From contig CAXXIH010000003.1 of assembly GCA_963663365.2 (NCBI GenBank), forward strand, positions 1 through 64,000: 64,000 bases of DNA, given 5' to 3'. Source of the stretch: G963663365 sp963663365 (GTDB lineage: Bacteria > Hinthialibacterota > Hinthialibacteria > Hinthialibacterales > G963663365). Position 1 is the stretch's first letter. Every line of letters starts with the position of its first letter. The position numbers and the translations under genes were made by a program. Below, piece by piece: positions 8,189 to 17,689 of the stretch. The notes under the pieces are model-generated. The model ran no database searches. It was not told the DNA's origin and worked only from the letters and a program-made list of their open reading frames with translations.

Positions 8189-9442
8189 CTATGATGTGGT
8201 TAGACCGGGATAAAGCGGAAATACTTCACAAAGTTGCCTGACTTCACCGCCAATACGTTTGATGATTCCGGCGTCGAACTCACTTAAAATAATCTCGGCA
8301 ATCCAGCCGCCGATCTTCTTCATTTCCTCTTCGCCCATGCCTCGTGTTGTTACCGCAGGAGTGCCTACGCGAATCCCGCTGGTGACCATCGGTTTTTGGG
8401 GATCGCCTGGAACCATGTTTTTGTTGGTTGTGATGCCTGCGTCTTCTAAGGCAGTCTGTGCGGCCTTCCCAGTCAGCTCTTGTGGACGAAGATCGATCAT
8501 CATGAGGTGGTTGTCAGTTCCGCCTGAGACGAGGCTGATACCGTTCTCTATCAGAGTGGCTGCCAGCGTCTTGGCATTGGCAATCACCTTACGGATATAA
8601 ACCTTAAAATCTTCGGATTGGGCTTCATGGAATGCGACAGCTTTCGCTGCAATAACATGCTCCAAGGGACCGCCCTGAAGACCAGGGAAAATCCAGCGAT
8701 CAACATCTTTCTTATGCGCTTCGCTGCAAAGGATCATCCCGCCCCGTGGACCCCGCAAGGTTTTGTGAGTTGTTGTCGTCGTGATATCCGCATAGGGAAG
8801 GCAATCGGGGTGTTCTCCTGCGGCGATTAGACCGGCCACATGAGCGATGTCGGATACGACTTTCGCTCCGGCTTCATGCGCGATTGCGCACATCGTTTCG
8901 AAATCCCATGCACGGGGATAAGCGCTCGCTCCGAGAACCACTAAATCCGGACGATTGGATTCCACGACCTGACGGTATTCGTCGATTTCAATCCGCTGAG
9001 TTTCCGTGTTGACCTGGTACGAAACCGCCTCGAACCAACGTCCTGAAAAATTGACTCCCAAGCCATGGGTTAAGTGTCCGCCATGATCGAGATTTAAACC
9101 GAGAATCTTCGCACCCGGCTCAATCAGAGCCATATAGGCGGCCATGTTGGCCTGAGATCCACTATGGGGTTGAACGTTTGCATGTTCCGCTCCAAATAAC
9201 GCTTTGGCACGTTCAATGGCCAAGGTTTCGGAACAATCCACCCATTCACAGCCGCCGTAATAACGCCGCCCCGGATAGCCCTCGGCGTATTTATTCGTAA
9301 GAGGGGTGCCCAAAGCCGCCAAAACCGCCTGTGAGGTAAAGTTCTCAGAGGCAATCAGTTCCAATCCGTACCGCTGACGGTCAATCTCGGCATGAATTGC
9401 TTTGTAAATCTCAGGGTCTACGGAGCGCAGAATATCGTTCAA
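8189..9442 (-). CDS. glyA: Serine hydroxymethyltransferase
   Basis: PLP enzyme converting serine and tetrahydrofolate to glycine and methylene-tetrahydrofolate. Signatures: LELIASENFTS near the N-terminus, NKYAEGYPGRRYYGGCE, HSGSQANMAAYMAL, and the PLP-lysine motif TTTTTHKTLRGPRGG. With the TTG start at 9442 (GAGG 9 bases upstream, protein beginning LNDILRSVDPEIY read as M) the product has 417 residues, the usual length for the family. An ATG start at 9523 would add 27 residues (TEAFKPSPEKQKLPG...) not expected in SHMT; that extension may be leader sequence. Confidence 0.93.
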   Translation of the reverse strand: MNDILRSVDPEIYKAIHAEIDRQRYGLELIASENFTSQAVLAALGTPLTNKYAEGYPGRRYYGGCEWVDCSETLAIERAKALFGAEHANVQPHSGSQANMAAYMALIEPGAKILGLNLDHGGHLTHGLGVNFSGRWFEAVSYQVNTETQRIEIDEYRQVVESNRPDLVVLGASAYPRAWDFETMCAIAHEAGAKVVSDIAHVAGLIAAGEHPDCLPYADITTTTTHKTLRGPRGGMILCSEAHKKDVDRWIFPGLQGGPLEHVIAAKAVAFHEAQSEDFKVYIRKVIANAKTLAATLIENGISLVSGGTDNHLMMIDLRPQELTGKAAQTALEDAGITTNKNMVPGDPQKPMVTSGIRVGTPAVTTRGMGEEEMKKIGGWIAEIILSEFDAGIIKRIGGEVRQLCEVFPLYPGLTTS

Positions 9443-9846
9443 AATGACAAACCTCTTTATATTGCTGCCGGATAATCCGGGAAGTTTTTGTTTCTCAGGA
9501 GATGGCTTAAAGGCCTCAGTCACATGAGTAGTCAGGATGGACCGGATATGGCCTGGATCGCGAAGGTTCTTGGATGCGCTCCACCTGCGTACCCTGGGGC
9601 AGGCTCAAGACTGTGTCTTTGGCCTCTTTATTATCCCCTCGAGCGATGGTCGCGAGGCATTGTCACCAATTCCTGGATAGATTGTGAGATTGACACTGTG
9701 CCAATACACGATAGATAGTAGCCGCACGTTACCAGAGGTACAAGGTGTTGCGTTCATAGGGCATGCCGCACTTCTGTATTCATATCTTACTCTCCGGCTG
9801 TTTTATTGTGGGGTATGCTCTTCTATTGTGCATGTATACTGCTCAC
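9443..9846. other. Gap between divergent glyA and the lipoprotein gene
   Basis: About 400 bases that must hold the promoters of glyA (minus) and the lipoprotein gene (plus). I see no recognisable riboswitch consensus. A 48-codon minus-strand frame spanning about 9530-9670 reads rather protein-like (LPQGTQVERIQE) but has no start codon with an RBS. Confidence 0.4.
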
Positions 9847-10704
9847 ATGACGCGCCTGCGAAAGCCCATATTTCTCAAACACTTCCCATGCTGTGAGCGC
9901 TTGGGGGCGGGGAGTGGCTTGCTTGTTTGTGTCCTTGGATTAGGTGCAATCCTTTGGGGGTGCGCTACAGAGCGGGCTCATTTTTCAACCATTTACTCAA
10001 CCGAATTGAAGGCCGCCGATTCCCGGCTTGTTGTTGATGGTGAACAGCTAAACTTCCGTGTGGATCGGCCGGGTACGATTCGCAAGCCGATTCTGATTAT
10101 GCCGGCCTTGCCGGAAGTCTGTTCCATAAGCAGGCCACTGCCCAACACACCCGATCCCGTTGTACATAGTGCGACAGAGCCATGGATCAATCTATATTTT
10201 GAACGTACCAGCCGGGGCGATGGAGATATTGTTGAGGTACATGCCCAACGCGCAGATTCCGATTTCTGTTTTCGCTATCACATTCCGGTTAATCAGAACG
10301 CTTTCGGATTGGAGGTCGAGTGCCGACCGGCCGCTGGTGTACGGATTTGTTCGGTGACGCACAATATCACTTTGCCTAATCTCGATCCTGAATACACGTT
10401 TTGGTCGAATATCGGCACGGATGAATCACCTGTAGCCATTCCCATTGCGCAACCGGTCATTGCTATGGTGACTGAGCCACTTCGGTGCGTGGCGCTTTCA
10501 TCGAACCCTGACCAGAATCGGGGTGTTATTGAAAGAGACTTTCATATCTTTCCCGAAGACGATGTATTCCATCTCAATCTTGCCAACACCTGTCGCGCTT
10601 TTCAGGATAATACTCTTGGCTACCGCCTGATTTTCAGTTGGATGGATTTTATGCCGGTTGAAGATAATAAGAATTCCAAAGGCGGCCCGCGAAAACGAAA
10701 ATAA
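9847..10704 (+). CDS. Hypothetical lipoprotein
   Basis: A signal peptide with lipobox (GLGAILWGC, cleavage before Cys) follows a basic N-terminus (MTRLRKPIF), so the mature protein should be lipid-anchored in the envelope. The 250-residue remainder is rich in beta-strand-like sequence (HNITLPNLDPEYTFW, VIERDFHIFPEDDVFHLN) and ends with a basic tail GGPRKRK. I do not recognise the family. The frame is open further upstream to 9763, but ATG 9847 puts the signal peptide at a normal position. It stands alone, 102 bp before the DinB-like gene. Confidence 0.55.
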   Translation: MTRLRKPIFLKHFPCCERLGAGSGLLVCVLGLGAILWGCATERAHFSTIYSTELKAADSRLVVDGEQLNFRVDRPGTIRKPILIMPALPEVCSISRPLPNTPDPVVHSATEPWINLYFERTSRGDGDIVEVHAQRADSDFCFRYHIPVNQNAFGLEVECRPAAGVRICSVTHNITLPNLDPEYTFWSNIGTDESPVAIPIAQPVIAMVTEPLRCVALSSNPDQNRGVIERDFHIFPEDDVFHLNLANTCRAFQDNTLGYRLIFSWMDFMPVEDNKNSKGGPRKRK

Positions 10705-10806
10705 AGAAGTACCACACACGGTGGAAACCAGGGGAGTGTGTTCCGGAATTCGATGCACCGGTAAAATACTGCATACGTGATAACCCTACGAAGCAAGGAG
10801 TTTACG

Positions 10807-11289
10807 ATGTCAGAAGAAATGCGCTTAATTGGTATGCGTTTTCGCTTCAATAGTGTTTTTTTGAAAAAGATATGCAAAGATTTTAAACCGGAAGATTGGT
10901 CATTCACACCTGAGGTGGGCGGCAATCCGGCTATCTGGGTCTTGGGCCATATCGCTCTTTATCGACGAGTTATTCTGCGGGGTATCCAAGAGGCTATTGA
11001 GGAAGAGCCGTGGGAAGCCTATTTCCCATTCAGTTCAACTCCGGATTTAACCAAAGACTATCCGGATGCGGGTTTTCTGCTCGATGATTACTCTGCCAAT
11101 GGCGATCGTATTATTGAGCGTTTTACGGCTTTGCCCAAAGAAGCCGAGGAGGAAGAATGGCAGCGGGAATTACCGGATGGTTCTCACACTTTAAAAGCCT
11201 GTGCCAACTTCTTCCATTTTCATGAAAGCTATCATTTAGGACAGATTGGCTACATCAAACGTCTGCGGGGCATGCCCGGCTTGCGTTAA
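10807..11289 (+). CDS. DinB-like / bacillithiol-transferase-fold protein
   Basis: About 160 residues forming the four-helix DinB/YfiT-like fold. The metal-binding histidines typical of the family appear as GHIALYRRV (near residue 50) and FHFHESYHLGQIGYIKRLRG at the C-terminus, consistent with the three-His site. Members are thiol transferases, hydrolases or of unknown function; the substrate cannot be told. ATG 10807 is chosen because AAGGAG sits 6 bases upstream. Confidence 0.8.
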   Translation: MSEEMRLIGMRFRFNSVFLKKICKDFKPEDWSFTPEVGGNPAIWVLGHIALYRRVILRGIQEAIEEEPWEAYFPFSSTPDLTKDYPDAGFLLDDYSANGDRIIERFTALPKEAEEEEWQRELPDGSHTLKACANFFHFHESYHLGQIGYIKRLRGMPGLR

Positions 11290-11303
11290 TTCCGAAAATC
11301 TGA

Positions 11304-11705
11304 CTATAAATCGAGAAATTCTTTTAGCAACGCCCGGTCTATGTTGCTGAGGCCGTATCCACGGAGAAAATAAAGTAAATCTTTGATGCTGAATGCGGCC
11401 AGACTTTTCTCATGTAGCCAGCGCAGCTGCTCGAAGTTGATCGAGTCTCTGTGATATTGCGGTTTTTTCAAAACAACGAAACAGCCAAGTTTCTTTGAGA
11501 AAAATGAAAACTGCCCGCTGGATGATGGGCGATAATAAAGATCATTCAAATCGATACCCTGAAGAACGATGCCCAATTTGTGCAGACGGCGAACAAAACG
11601 GCCTGCTTGTTGAAGAATCTCTCTTCGCAAGCGGAGCGGGAAATCGCCGGAGGCAATTTTTGAGAGTAGGACCGCATCGGCTGGTGGATCATAGAACAGG
11701 ATTTC
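11304..11705 (-). pseudogene. C-terminal part of a tandem WaaP-like kinase, separated by an in-frame stop
   Basis: This stretch continues in exactly the same frame as the kinase gene at 11706-12761, directly after its TAA. It encodes 133 sense codons, with EILFYDPPADAVLLSKI, LRREILQQAGRFVRRLHKLG and GIDLNDLYY, the order expected in the C-lobe of a lipopolysaccharide-kinase (Kdo kinase/WaaP) fold whose N-lobe lies before the stop (SVRLNLWRMANLLHMTGI). The catalytic-loop equivalent is degenerate (QGIDLND rather than HxDxxxxN), so this second domain may be a pseudokinase. There is no RBS-preceded start in it, so it is either dead, expressed by read-through, or split by a sequencing error. Confidence 0.6.
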
Positions 11706-12761
11706 TTATGTGTTGCTTTTGCTTTTGAGCCATTTCTTTTGAATTGCATAAGCGGCCACGCAATGCCCCTTGATCCCGGTCATATGCAGCAAATTGGCCA
11801 TGCGCCATAGGTTCAAACGAACGGAACCTTTGGGGGATTCAGGTTTTCCGATCAGGATCGTTTCCGTGTGCATCGGAGCGGCAAGGCCGCCTTCGATTTG
11901 GGAACGGTCGGCTTCCTTGAACTGAAACACCCGGTAACCATGGCTGCGGTATTGAATCAGGCGGCGGCTGCGCCGTGTGCAATTACGATACGCGCGCCGG
12001 CAGACTGAGACTCTGATTTTCCATGCGGCCTCGATGAGAGCGTCGATTTCGGATTCACACCAAGGCATGCTTCGAGAATAATGTTGCAGAAATATACGCA
12101 AGTACTGGTCGGGAAGCCCGGCGTAGATCATATCACTTAGCGGCGCCAAAAATTCAACGAAATAACGGTCGGTTTTTCCCTTTGGAGCCTCGAATGATTT
12201 AAACCAGTCGATAACAATCACTCGTTCTGCGTCATTGCCGCAGACAAGAATATTGTCGAGAGAAAGATCTTGGTGCAGAAGTCCTGCTTGATGAATGATT
12301 GCAATTTGGTCCGCTAATTTCTTCAAGACATGCTCGATACGCGCCTCATCGTCCCAGTGATGCGCAAGGTAATCGAGCATGTTGCAGGTATCATCCAGAT
12401 AGCGAGTAACCAATAAGGTTTGAAAGGATCCTCGGAATATCCGGGGTACGCCAACTAGTTCGAATTCAAGAACATCTACTCCTCTATCGCCCGCTTGCCG
12501 CGTCAATTGCCATTCTACTGTGGCCGCGTCGCGTCCCCTCAATGTATTCCCGATTTTTTTGAGAGAGGTATGGGACCGGAATCCCCATTTTACGACCCAG
12601 GCCGGTCCTCCGTCGGCGGGTGTAAAACGAAAAGTGCGACGTGTATTTCCCGACCGGAGCAGGTGCCACTCGGGATCGCTGGATTGAATGCTTCCAACTT
12701 GCAGAACTCGATTGAGAATAGCGTCCGGGAGTCGATTGAATACGATTCGGAACGCGCTCAT
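11706..12761 (-). CDS. WaaP/Kdo-kinase-like protein, first kinase domain (gene interrupted by TAA)
   Basis: Residues about 30-230 hold a lipopolysaccharide-kinase/eukaryote-like kinase fold: a Lys strand (AWVVKWGF), the catalytic loop HQAGLLHQDLSLDNILV and the metal-binding VIVIDW. A second, related domain begins near residue 300 (PKGSVRLNLWRMANLL) and is cut by TAA at 11706-11708; the reading frame resumes immediately. Such kinases phosphorylate lipid A core sugars or Kdo. The ATG overlaps the stop of the upstream methyltransferase gene by 4 bases, which implies translational coupling and a shared role, probably in surface glycan or lipid modification. No Kdo or core glycosyltransferase gene is adjacent. 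Confidence 0.65.
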   Translation of the reverse strand: MSAFRIVFNRLPDAILNRVLQVGSIQSSDPEWHLLRSGNTRRTFRFTPADGGPAWVVKWGFRSHTSLKKIGNTLRGRDAATVEWQLTRQAGDRGVDVLEFELVGVPRIFRGSFQTLLVTRYLDDTCNMLDYLAHHWDDEARIEHVLKKLADQIAIIHQAGLLHQDLSLDNILVCGNDAERVIVIDWFKSFEAPKGKTDRYFVEFLAPLSDMIYAGLPDQYLRIFLQHYSRSMPWCESEIDALIEAAWKIRVSVCRRAYRNCTRRSRRLIQYRSHGYRVFQFKEADRSQIEGGLAAPMHTETILIGKPESPKGSVRLNLWRMANLLHMTGIKGHCVAAYAIQKKWLKSKSNT

Positions 12762-13489
12762 GCCGATTTCGTCGCCCGTATAAAAATCGATTTTCCACCA
12801 AAATTCACTGCCGCGCCACGCGTTACGCCAATGGCGTTACGGCGGAATGATTTAGGACTTTGTAAGAAAGAACCTAACCAGGCCAAAGCAGCAAATGGAA
12901 ATAAGAGATAGTGATTCAGACGCCGGGATTGTGCGCGTATGTCTTGCACCGTAAGGCCTGCGCGATCCATTCCATTCTGAATTGCAGGAAAAAACAGGGC
13001 CTGACGGAAATTGGCGTTGGCATCATCGATGGTCTGAGTATGGGTTAATTCATTGTTCGTTTCGGAAAGTGAGCCCACCAGGAAGAATTTTAAACGTTTG
13101 GCGATTGATGCGTAATTATTGACAGATATCAGCAATGTTCCGCCGGGTTTGAGGATGCGTGCAAATTCCTTAAGAGCGAACCGGAAATTTGCGATTCGGT
13201 GCAGGGCATTGGCGCAAACAACAACATCGAAAGTCTCATCTTCATAAGGCAGCTTGCCGTTAAGGTCTGCCTGTTCAAAAGGATAATCGCCGTCCAGCAG
13301 GCCGGGATCGATATCCGCGCAGTGCACGTCGTATCCCAACTCGCGCATATATGCCGAGAGCGCCCCTCGTCCGGCGGGAGCATCCAACGCTTTGCCGCAG
13401 GGCAGTTCCTCAAGTGTGCGCAGTATCCATTCGTGGGAGCCGCGGCTACCGATCATTTTGGGGGCAGATGTTTGTTTTGAGGTATTCAT
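12758..13489 (-). CDS. Class I SAM-dependent methyltransferase
   Basis: 243 residues. SAM-binding motif I (ALDAPAGRGALSAYMRELG), acidic motif II (VHCADIDPGLL) and the methyltransferase-11 motif (DETFDVVVCANALHRI, then RILKPGGTLLISVNN) are clear. The C-terminal third (NHYLLFPFAALAWLGSF) has a hydrophobic stretch that may contact the membrane. The stop overlaps the kinase start by ATGA. The substrate is unknown; a lipid or glycan intermediate is plausible from the neighbour only. Confidence 0.8.
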   Translation of the reverse strand: MNTSKQTSAPKMIGSRGSHEWILRTLEELPCGKALDAPAGRGALSAYMRELGYDVHCADIDPGLLDGDYPFEQADLNGKLPYEDETFDVVVCANALHRIANFRFALKEFARILKPGGTLLISVNNYASIAKRLKFFLVGSLSETNNELTHTQTIDDANANFRQALFFPAIQNGMDRAGLTVQDIRAQSRRLNHYLLFPFAALAWLGSFLQSPKSFRRNAIGVTRGAAVNFGGKSIFIRATKSA

Positions 13490-13654
13490 AAAATAAAATT
13501 GTCAATTCAGGGATTCCGGCAATTTAAATTTTCATATGTAAATCAACGCCGCTTAAAATATTAGACTTAGGTTAGCGGATTTGAAATAAGCCGAACAGAG
13601 AGTAAGGAATTAAAATTTAGGTTTCTTAAGCGAATGATTCTGTCAGATATCGCC

Positions 13655-15094
13655 CTACGCAAAGATTTCCTTTATAGGCACACCTTCGCCATCCCGGGTT
13701 ACATAAAAGGGACGTTTTTCCACTTCATAACTGAGTTTTGGGGATATTCCCAAGGCGCGGTAGATGGTTGCGTGGAGATTTTCGATTGTGACCGGCTTTT
13801 CGATTAGGCTACATGGTCGTTCTTCGGCGGTTTTGCCATACAAAATCCCTTTCTTCATTCCGCCTCCTACCATCAGAACGCTGCCTGCTCCGGTGAAATG
13901 CCGGTGCATTCCATAGTATTTTAGGTCTTCAATCTTGTCCGGTACTGTGACTTGGTCTTTAACCTTTTCCTCCGGGCGGCCTTCTACCATCATATCCCGG
14001 CTAAATTCTGACGCGAGCACAATCAGGGTCCGGTCCAATAGTCCCCGTTCCTCTAAATCCAAAACCAGCTGAGCGATTGGCGCATCGATCTGCCGCTTCA
14101 ACTCCCGTGTACGTGTATGGCCGTTATCGTGAGTATCCCAATACATAAAGGGGATGTATTCCGTTGTAACTTCAATAAACCGTGCCCCTGCTTCGGCCAG
14201 CCTTCTGGCCAGCAGACAGCCCCGCCCAAACCGTCCCGTATCGTACTTTGCCAATGACTGTTCCGGCTCCAAAGAGAGATCGAAAGCCTTGGCTGCCGGG
14301 GAATTCAGCAACCGGTGGGCGTTATCGAGCGAGCGTAGGAGTGATTCCTTTTGATGTCCGCTTCCGAATTCGCCGATGGGGCTATTTGCCACCATTTTCT
14401 TGTATGCGTTATAACGGTTGCGGAAACGGTCAGGGCCCATTCCTTCCGGTGGGCGCACGGCTTCCATTGCGTTGTTGGGATCGGGAATAAAAAAGGGGCC
14501 GTATTCGCTGCCTAAGAATCCTGCCTGGTGGAACGCCCGCAGTTCTTCTGCTTCGCCATTGCCTTCGTAACGTTGTCCGATATCGATAAAAGCGGGAACT
14601 GCCGGATTTAGGGAGCCTAGTGTACGGGATATCACTGCGCCGATATGCGGTGCGGCCACGGTCAGTGGAGGTGCATAGCCTGTATGCCAATGATATTGAT
14701 GACGTGAATGGAGAATGAATCCCAAATCACCGGAACGGTAACTGCGGATAAGTGTGGCCCGGTCCATAATCGAACCGATTTTTTCCAGCCCTTCCGAGAG
14801 TTTGATGTCATCAACCGCCGAATCGATGGCGGGAAAAGTGCTCAATACTTCGTTCGGATCAAGACCGGGAGTAAAGGGTGTATAGCGTTTGGGATCGAAG
14901 GTCTCCGTATGGGCCATGCCTCCGGCCATCCAAAGCAGGATGACGGTATCGGCCGTTGCCTCGGGGACAGCCTCCTGTGCAAATTCATTTGCGTGGGAAG
15001 CGCTTGGAAATCCTGCCGTCAGTGCCGAAAGCGTGGCTGCGCTTGCCGTGCGTAAGAATTCCCGTCTGTCCCAATTTCGATCCCTGTATATCAT
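13655..15094 (-). CDS. DUF1501 family secreted protein (Tat-type leader)
   Basis: 479 residues beginning with RREFLRTASAATLSALTAG, a twin-arginine-like signal. The remainder is the DUF1501 sulfatase/alkaline-phosphatase-like fold, with VILLWMAGGMAHTETFDPK, RHQYHWHTGY, DTHDNGHT and VLASEFSRDM. DUF1501 genes are characteristic partners of PSCyt/DUF1549/DUF1553 genes in Planctomycetes and relatives; the biochemical role is not established. It is 9 bp downstream of such a gene, so the two form one operon. Confidence 0.88.
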   Translation of the reverse strand: MIYRDRNWDRREFLRTASAATLSALTAGFPSASHANEFAQEAVPEATADTVILLWMAGGMAHTETFDPKRYTPFTPGLDPNEVLSTFPAIDSAVDDIKLSEGLEKIGSIMDRATLIRSYRSGDLGFILHSRHQYHWHTGYAPPLTVAAPHIGAVISRTLGSLNPAVPAFIDIGQRYEGNGEAEELRAFHQAGFLGSEYGPFFIPDPNNAMEAVRPPEGMGPDRFRNRYNAYKKMVANSPIGEFGSGHQKESLLRSLDNAHRLLNSPAAKAFDLSLEPEQSLAKYDTGRFGRGCLLARRLAEAGARFIEVTTEYIPFMYWDTHDNGHTRTRELKRQIDAPIAQLVLDLEERGLLDRTLIVLASEFSRDMMVEGRPEEKVKDQVTVPDKIEDLKYYGMHRHFTGAGSVLMVGGGMKKGILYGKTAEERPCSLIEKPVTIENLHATIYRALGISPKLSYEVEKRPFYVTRDGEGVPIKEIFA

Positions 15095-15103
15095 TGTGTT
15101 CCC

Positions 15104-17527
15104 TCAGTAAATCAGTTGAAACTCCGGCAACATGGAGACGATCCATAGCAGGTCTTCAATCCCTTCTTGCTGTACCGGTGAACCTGCCACAGCCAGAGCT
15201 GTCTTACGTTCATCTTGAGTCGGCTCCCGTCCTAATGCCTGCCAAAAGATTTCGTCGACAATGCTATTTTGCGAGTCACTTTCTGTTGTGTAATTTTCCA
15301 GCCAGCTACGCGCGCCCTTTTTTAGGACGGTATCGAGGGTCTCCCCGTTGGTCATTTCCAGAGCCTGCAAAGTTGTCGCCAGACTGTCGCGGGTGGTTAT
15401 AACTTGCTCCCGGTTGCGGGATCGGCCTAGAGCCTGCATCAGGGGATCAGTATCAACGAAGGCAGCGCGCAGGCTTTCTTCTTCTGATAAAACATAAAAT
15501 TCCAGATTCATCTCGCCGCCGTCTTCGCTCAATGTCTCCGGATCGAGTCCAGCTTCTGCAGTGAATTTCGTATACCCATCGGGGATATCGAAGGTAAGCG
15601 CCGATTTTGAGTGTACGTATAATCCATAATCGAAATCAAAATCGCCGACTTTGAAGGAACCATCTTGGCCGGTAATGACAGAAGGCAGACTGCCATCTGC
15701 GCTATTCGTGTTTTGCCAATCCAATTGGGTAAGCGGAAGTTCTCCCTGCGCCCCGATCAGGCGGGGATTGGCCCAGAAGGCACGGGTTGGATGCTTCCCA
15801 TCGCGGTCGTCAGTGACAACCAAACGCAATGTTTTTATATCGGAAACATCCACCTCCACCGTTGCCGATCCTTGGTGGATTCGTCCGCTGGCATAGCGGA
15901 CTGAAGAATGGATATCCTCAGGGGCTTGTCCACCTTGATTGCGTCCGTCTTTTTCAAAGAAATTCTGCGGTAGCAGTTGCCATACGCCTGTAAGCGAAGA
16001 AACAGCATCCACAAACTGCTCCGCCGTCATGCGGCGCATAGATGGTCCTTTGAATACATACCGGTCTTCCATTTCGTCCATGCCTACTGAAGGCAGCTGA
16101 TAGGCCCGGGAAGTTAAAATCCGCTCCATGGTTTTATGCAGATCGTAACCATTATCGGAAAGGTCTACGGCTAGATAATCCAATAGATTCGAGTACCATG
16201 GCTCTCCTTCCATATCATCAACCGGCTCGATTAGGCCATGTCCCATGAACTTGGCCCATAACCGGTTAACGATGGTCCGTGTGAATTGTCCATTCTCTTC
16301 GCTGGTTAAGATTTGAGCGAGCTGCACTCTGCGTTTCTCGGATGGAGTTTCAGCAACAATCTCACCCAATTCCGGGTAAAGAAAACGTACGGTTGAGATT
16401 TTCCCGGTGGGGGCGTTGCAGCGGACCATTTCGAGGGGGTGATCGGAAAATACGCTGGCCAGACCATAGGAGTCGGCAAGTTTCCAGTTATTAATAAAAC
16501 TATCGTGGCACGAGGCGCATTTTAGATTAATCCCCATGAATACCTGGGAAATATTCTGCGCCGCTTGCATCTCGGGTACCTGGCTGGCATTGACTACACC
16601 GCGCCAAATGATGCCTTTTGAAAAACCTTCGGAGCCGGTGACCGGTGCAATCAGTTCTGAAACGAACTGGTTATAAGGTTTGTTCTCCTCCAGAGATTGG
16701 AGCAGCCAATGGGTTATTTGAGTACGGCCTCCATCGATATACCCGGTTCCCCGGTATTGATTGCGCAGAAGGTCGTTCCAAAATGTCAGCCAATGTTCAG
16801 CGTAACGTTTGTTATCCGAAAGCAATGTATGGACAAGCCGCTCCCGCTTATCGGGATGTTTGTCAGCGAGAAAATCCTCCAGTTCAGCCTTGATGGGCAG
16901 CAGGCCGATTATGTCTAAATAGACTCTGCGCGCAAAAACGCGGTCACTGACAGGCTCAGGGGGAGTGAAGCCATTCTCTTTAAAATATTCCTGGAGAAAT
17001 AAATCGATGGGATTGGAAAGACCTGAGTTTCCTGTCGATGGAATTTCAGGGCGACGAGGTTGAATGCTTCTCTTTTCCCCCGCAGAGAATGAAAAACCGC
17101 CAACCCAATCCAAGCCTTGATCGATCCAGCCACGCAGTAGGCCAATCTCCTCCGCCGTTAATTTCGTACCGGTCAAAGGCATGATTTTCCCGGGAACACG
17201 CCCGGCCACGAGAGAGATGAGGAGACTATTTTCGCCATCGCCTTCGAGCACCGCCGGACCGCTTGCGCCGCCCTTTAGGAATAATTCCCGGGTATCTATT
17301 TGAAATCCGCCCATACGTTGTTGTGCGCCATGGCAAGTCAGGCAACTGCGTTCCAAGATGGGACGAATATCTTTGGAAAAATTAACCTTCTTTTCTGATG
17401 CTGGCGGAAGTGCCGGTTGAGAACCTTGTTTGTCCGGCGTATTTTGGCCCGTGCCGAATGCCAGGAGGCAAACAGACAACAAAATACCACATGCAGGCAG
17501 ACGTGTAGCCTTCATTTGCAAATACAT
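15104..17527 (-). CDS. PSCyt1-DUF1549-DUF1553 secreted cytochrome-like protein with an inserted carbohydrate-binding-like domain
   Basis: 807 residues. Signal peptide at the N-terminus, then a planctomycete cytochrome c-like domain with the haem motif CLTCH at residues 62-66 and a PSCyt1 tail (DQGLDW). DUF1549 follows (FLQEYFKENGFTPPEPVSDRVFARRVYLD, interrupted here only by my quoting limit: it starts FLQEYFKENG), with a second CxxCH (CASCH) in its usual place, then DUF1553 (RMTAEQFVDAVSSLTG). Inserted within DUF1553 is a stretch like an NPCBM module (LTFDIPDGYTKFTAEAGLD). ATG 17527 has GAGG 10 bases upstream. Likely a periplasmic or surface redox protein bound to glycans; it forms an operon with the DUF1501 gene. 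Confidence 0.85.
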   Translation of the reverse strand: MYLQMKATRLPACGILLSVCLLAFGTGQNTPDKQGSQPALPPASEKKVNFSKDIRPILERSCLTCHGAQQRMGGFQIDTRELFLKGGASGPAVLEGDGENSLLISLVAGRVPGKIMPLTGTKLTAEEIGLLRGWIDQGLDWVGGFSFSAGEKRSIQPRRPEIPSTGNSGLSNPIDLFLQEYFKENGFTPPEPVSDRVFARRVYLDIIGLLPIKAELEDFLADKHPDKRERLVHTLLSDNKRYAEHWLTFWNDLLRNQYRGTGYIDGGRTQITHWLLQSLEENKPYNQFVSELIAPVTGSEGFSKGIIWRGVVNASQVPEMQAAQNISQVFMGINLKCASCHDSFINNWKLADSYGLASVFSDHPLEMVRCNAPTGKISTVRFLYPELGEIVAETPSEKRRVQLAQILTSEENGQFTRTIVNRLWAKFMGHGLIEPVDDMEGEPWYSNLLDYLAVDLSDNGYDLHKTMERILTSRAYQLPSVGMDEMEDRYVFKGPSMRRMTAEQFVDAVSSLTGVWQLLPQNFFEKDGRNQGGQAPEDIHSSVRYASGRIHQGSATVEVDVSDIKTLRLVVTDDRDGKHPTRAFWANPRLIGAQGELPLTQLDWQNTNSADGSLPSVITGQDGSFKVGDFDFDYGLYVHSKSALTFDIPDGYTKFTAEAGLDPETLSEDGGEMNLEFYVLSEEESLRAAFVDTDPLMQALGRSRNREQVITTRDSLATTLQALEMTNGETLDTVLKKGARSWLENYTTESDSQNSIVDEIFWQALGREPTQDERKTALAVAGSPVQQEGIEDLLWIVSMLPEFQLIY

Positions 17528-17610
17528 TGAATTGGTTCCTCGTTCGCTACCGTGGCGTATTTTTTAGGATTCAAATCTCGGGGTCAAGGTATGTTGCCTT
17601 TTCGGAGGTC

Positions 17611-17652
17611 ACAAAAAACTCCCCGCTTTGCCGGGGCAGCGAAGCGGGGAGT
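17611..17652 (-). terminator. Rho-independent terminator
   Basis: Arms ACTCCCCGCTT (17618-17628) and AAGCGGGGAGT (17642-17652) form an 11-bp GC-rich stem. On the minus strand it is followed by TTTTTGT, the expected U-tract. It lies just after the stop of the gene at 17690 and before the PSCyt gene, so it ends the operon of the two paralogous secreted proteins. Confidence 0.85.
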
Positions 17653-17689
17653 CGAAATAGGTCTTCTAACAGACTATGGAGAGACAGAA

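Noticed and set aside
9530..9670. Minus-strand 48-codon frame upstream of glyA with protein-like text
   Set aside because: A stop lies just upstream, there is no start with RBS, and I find no family; probably leader sequence or a decayed gene.
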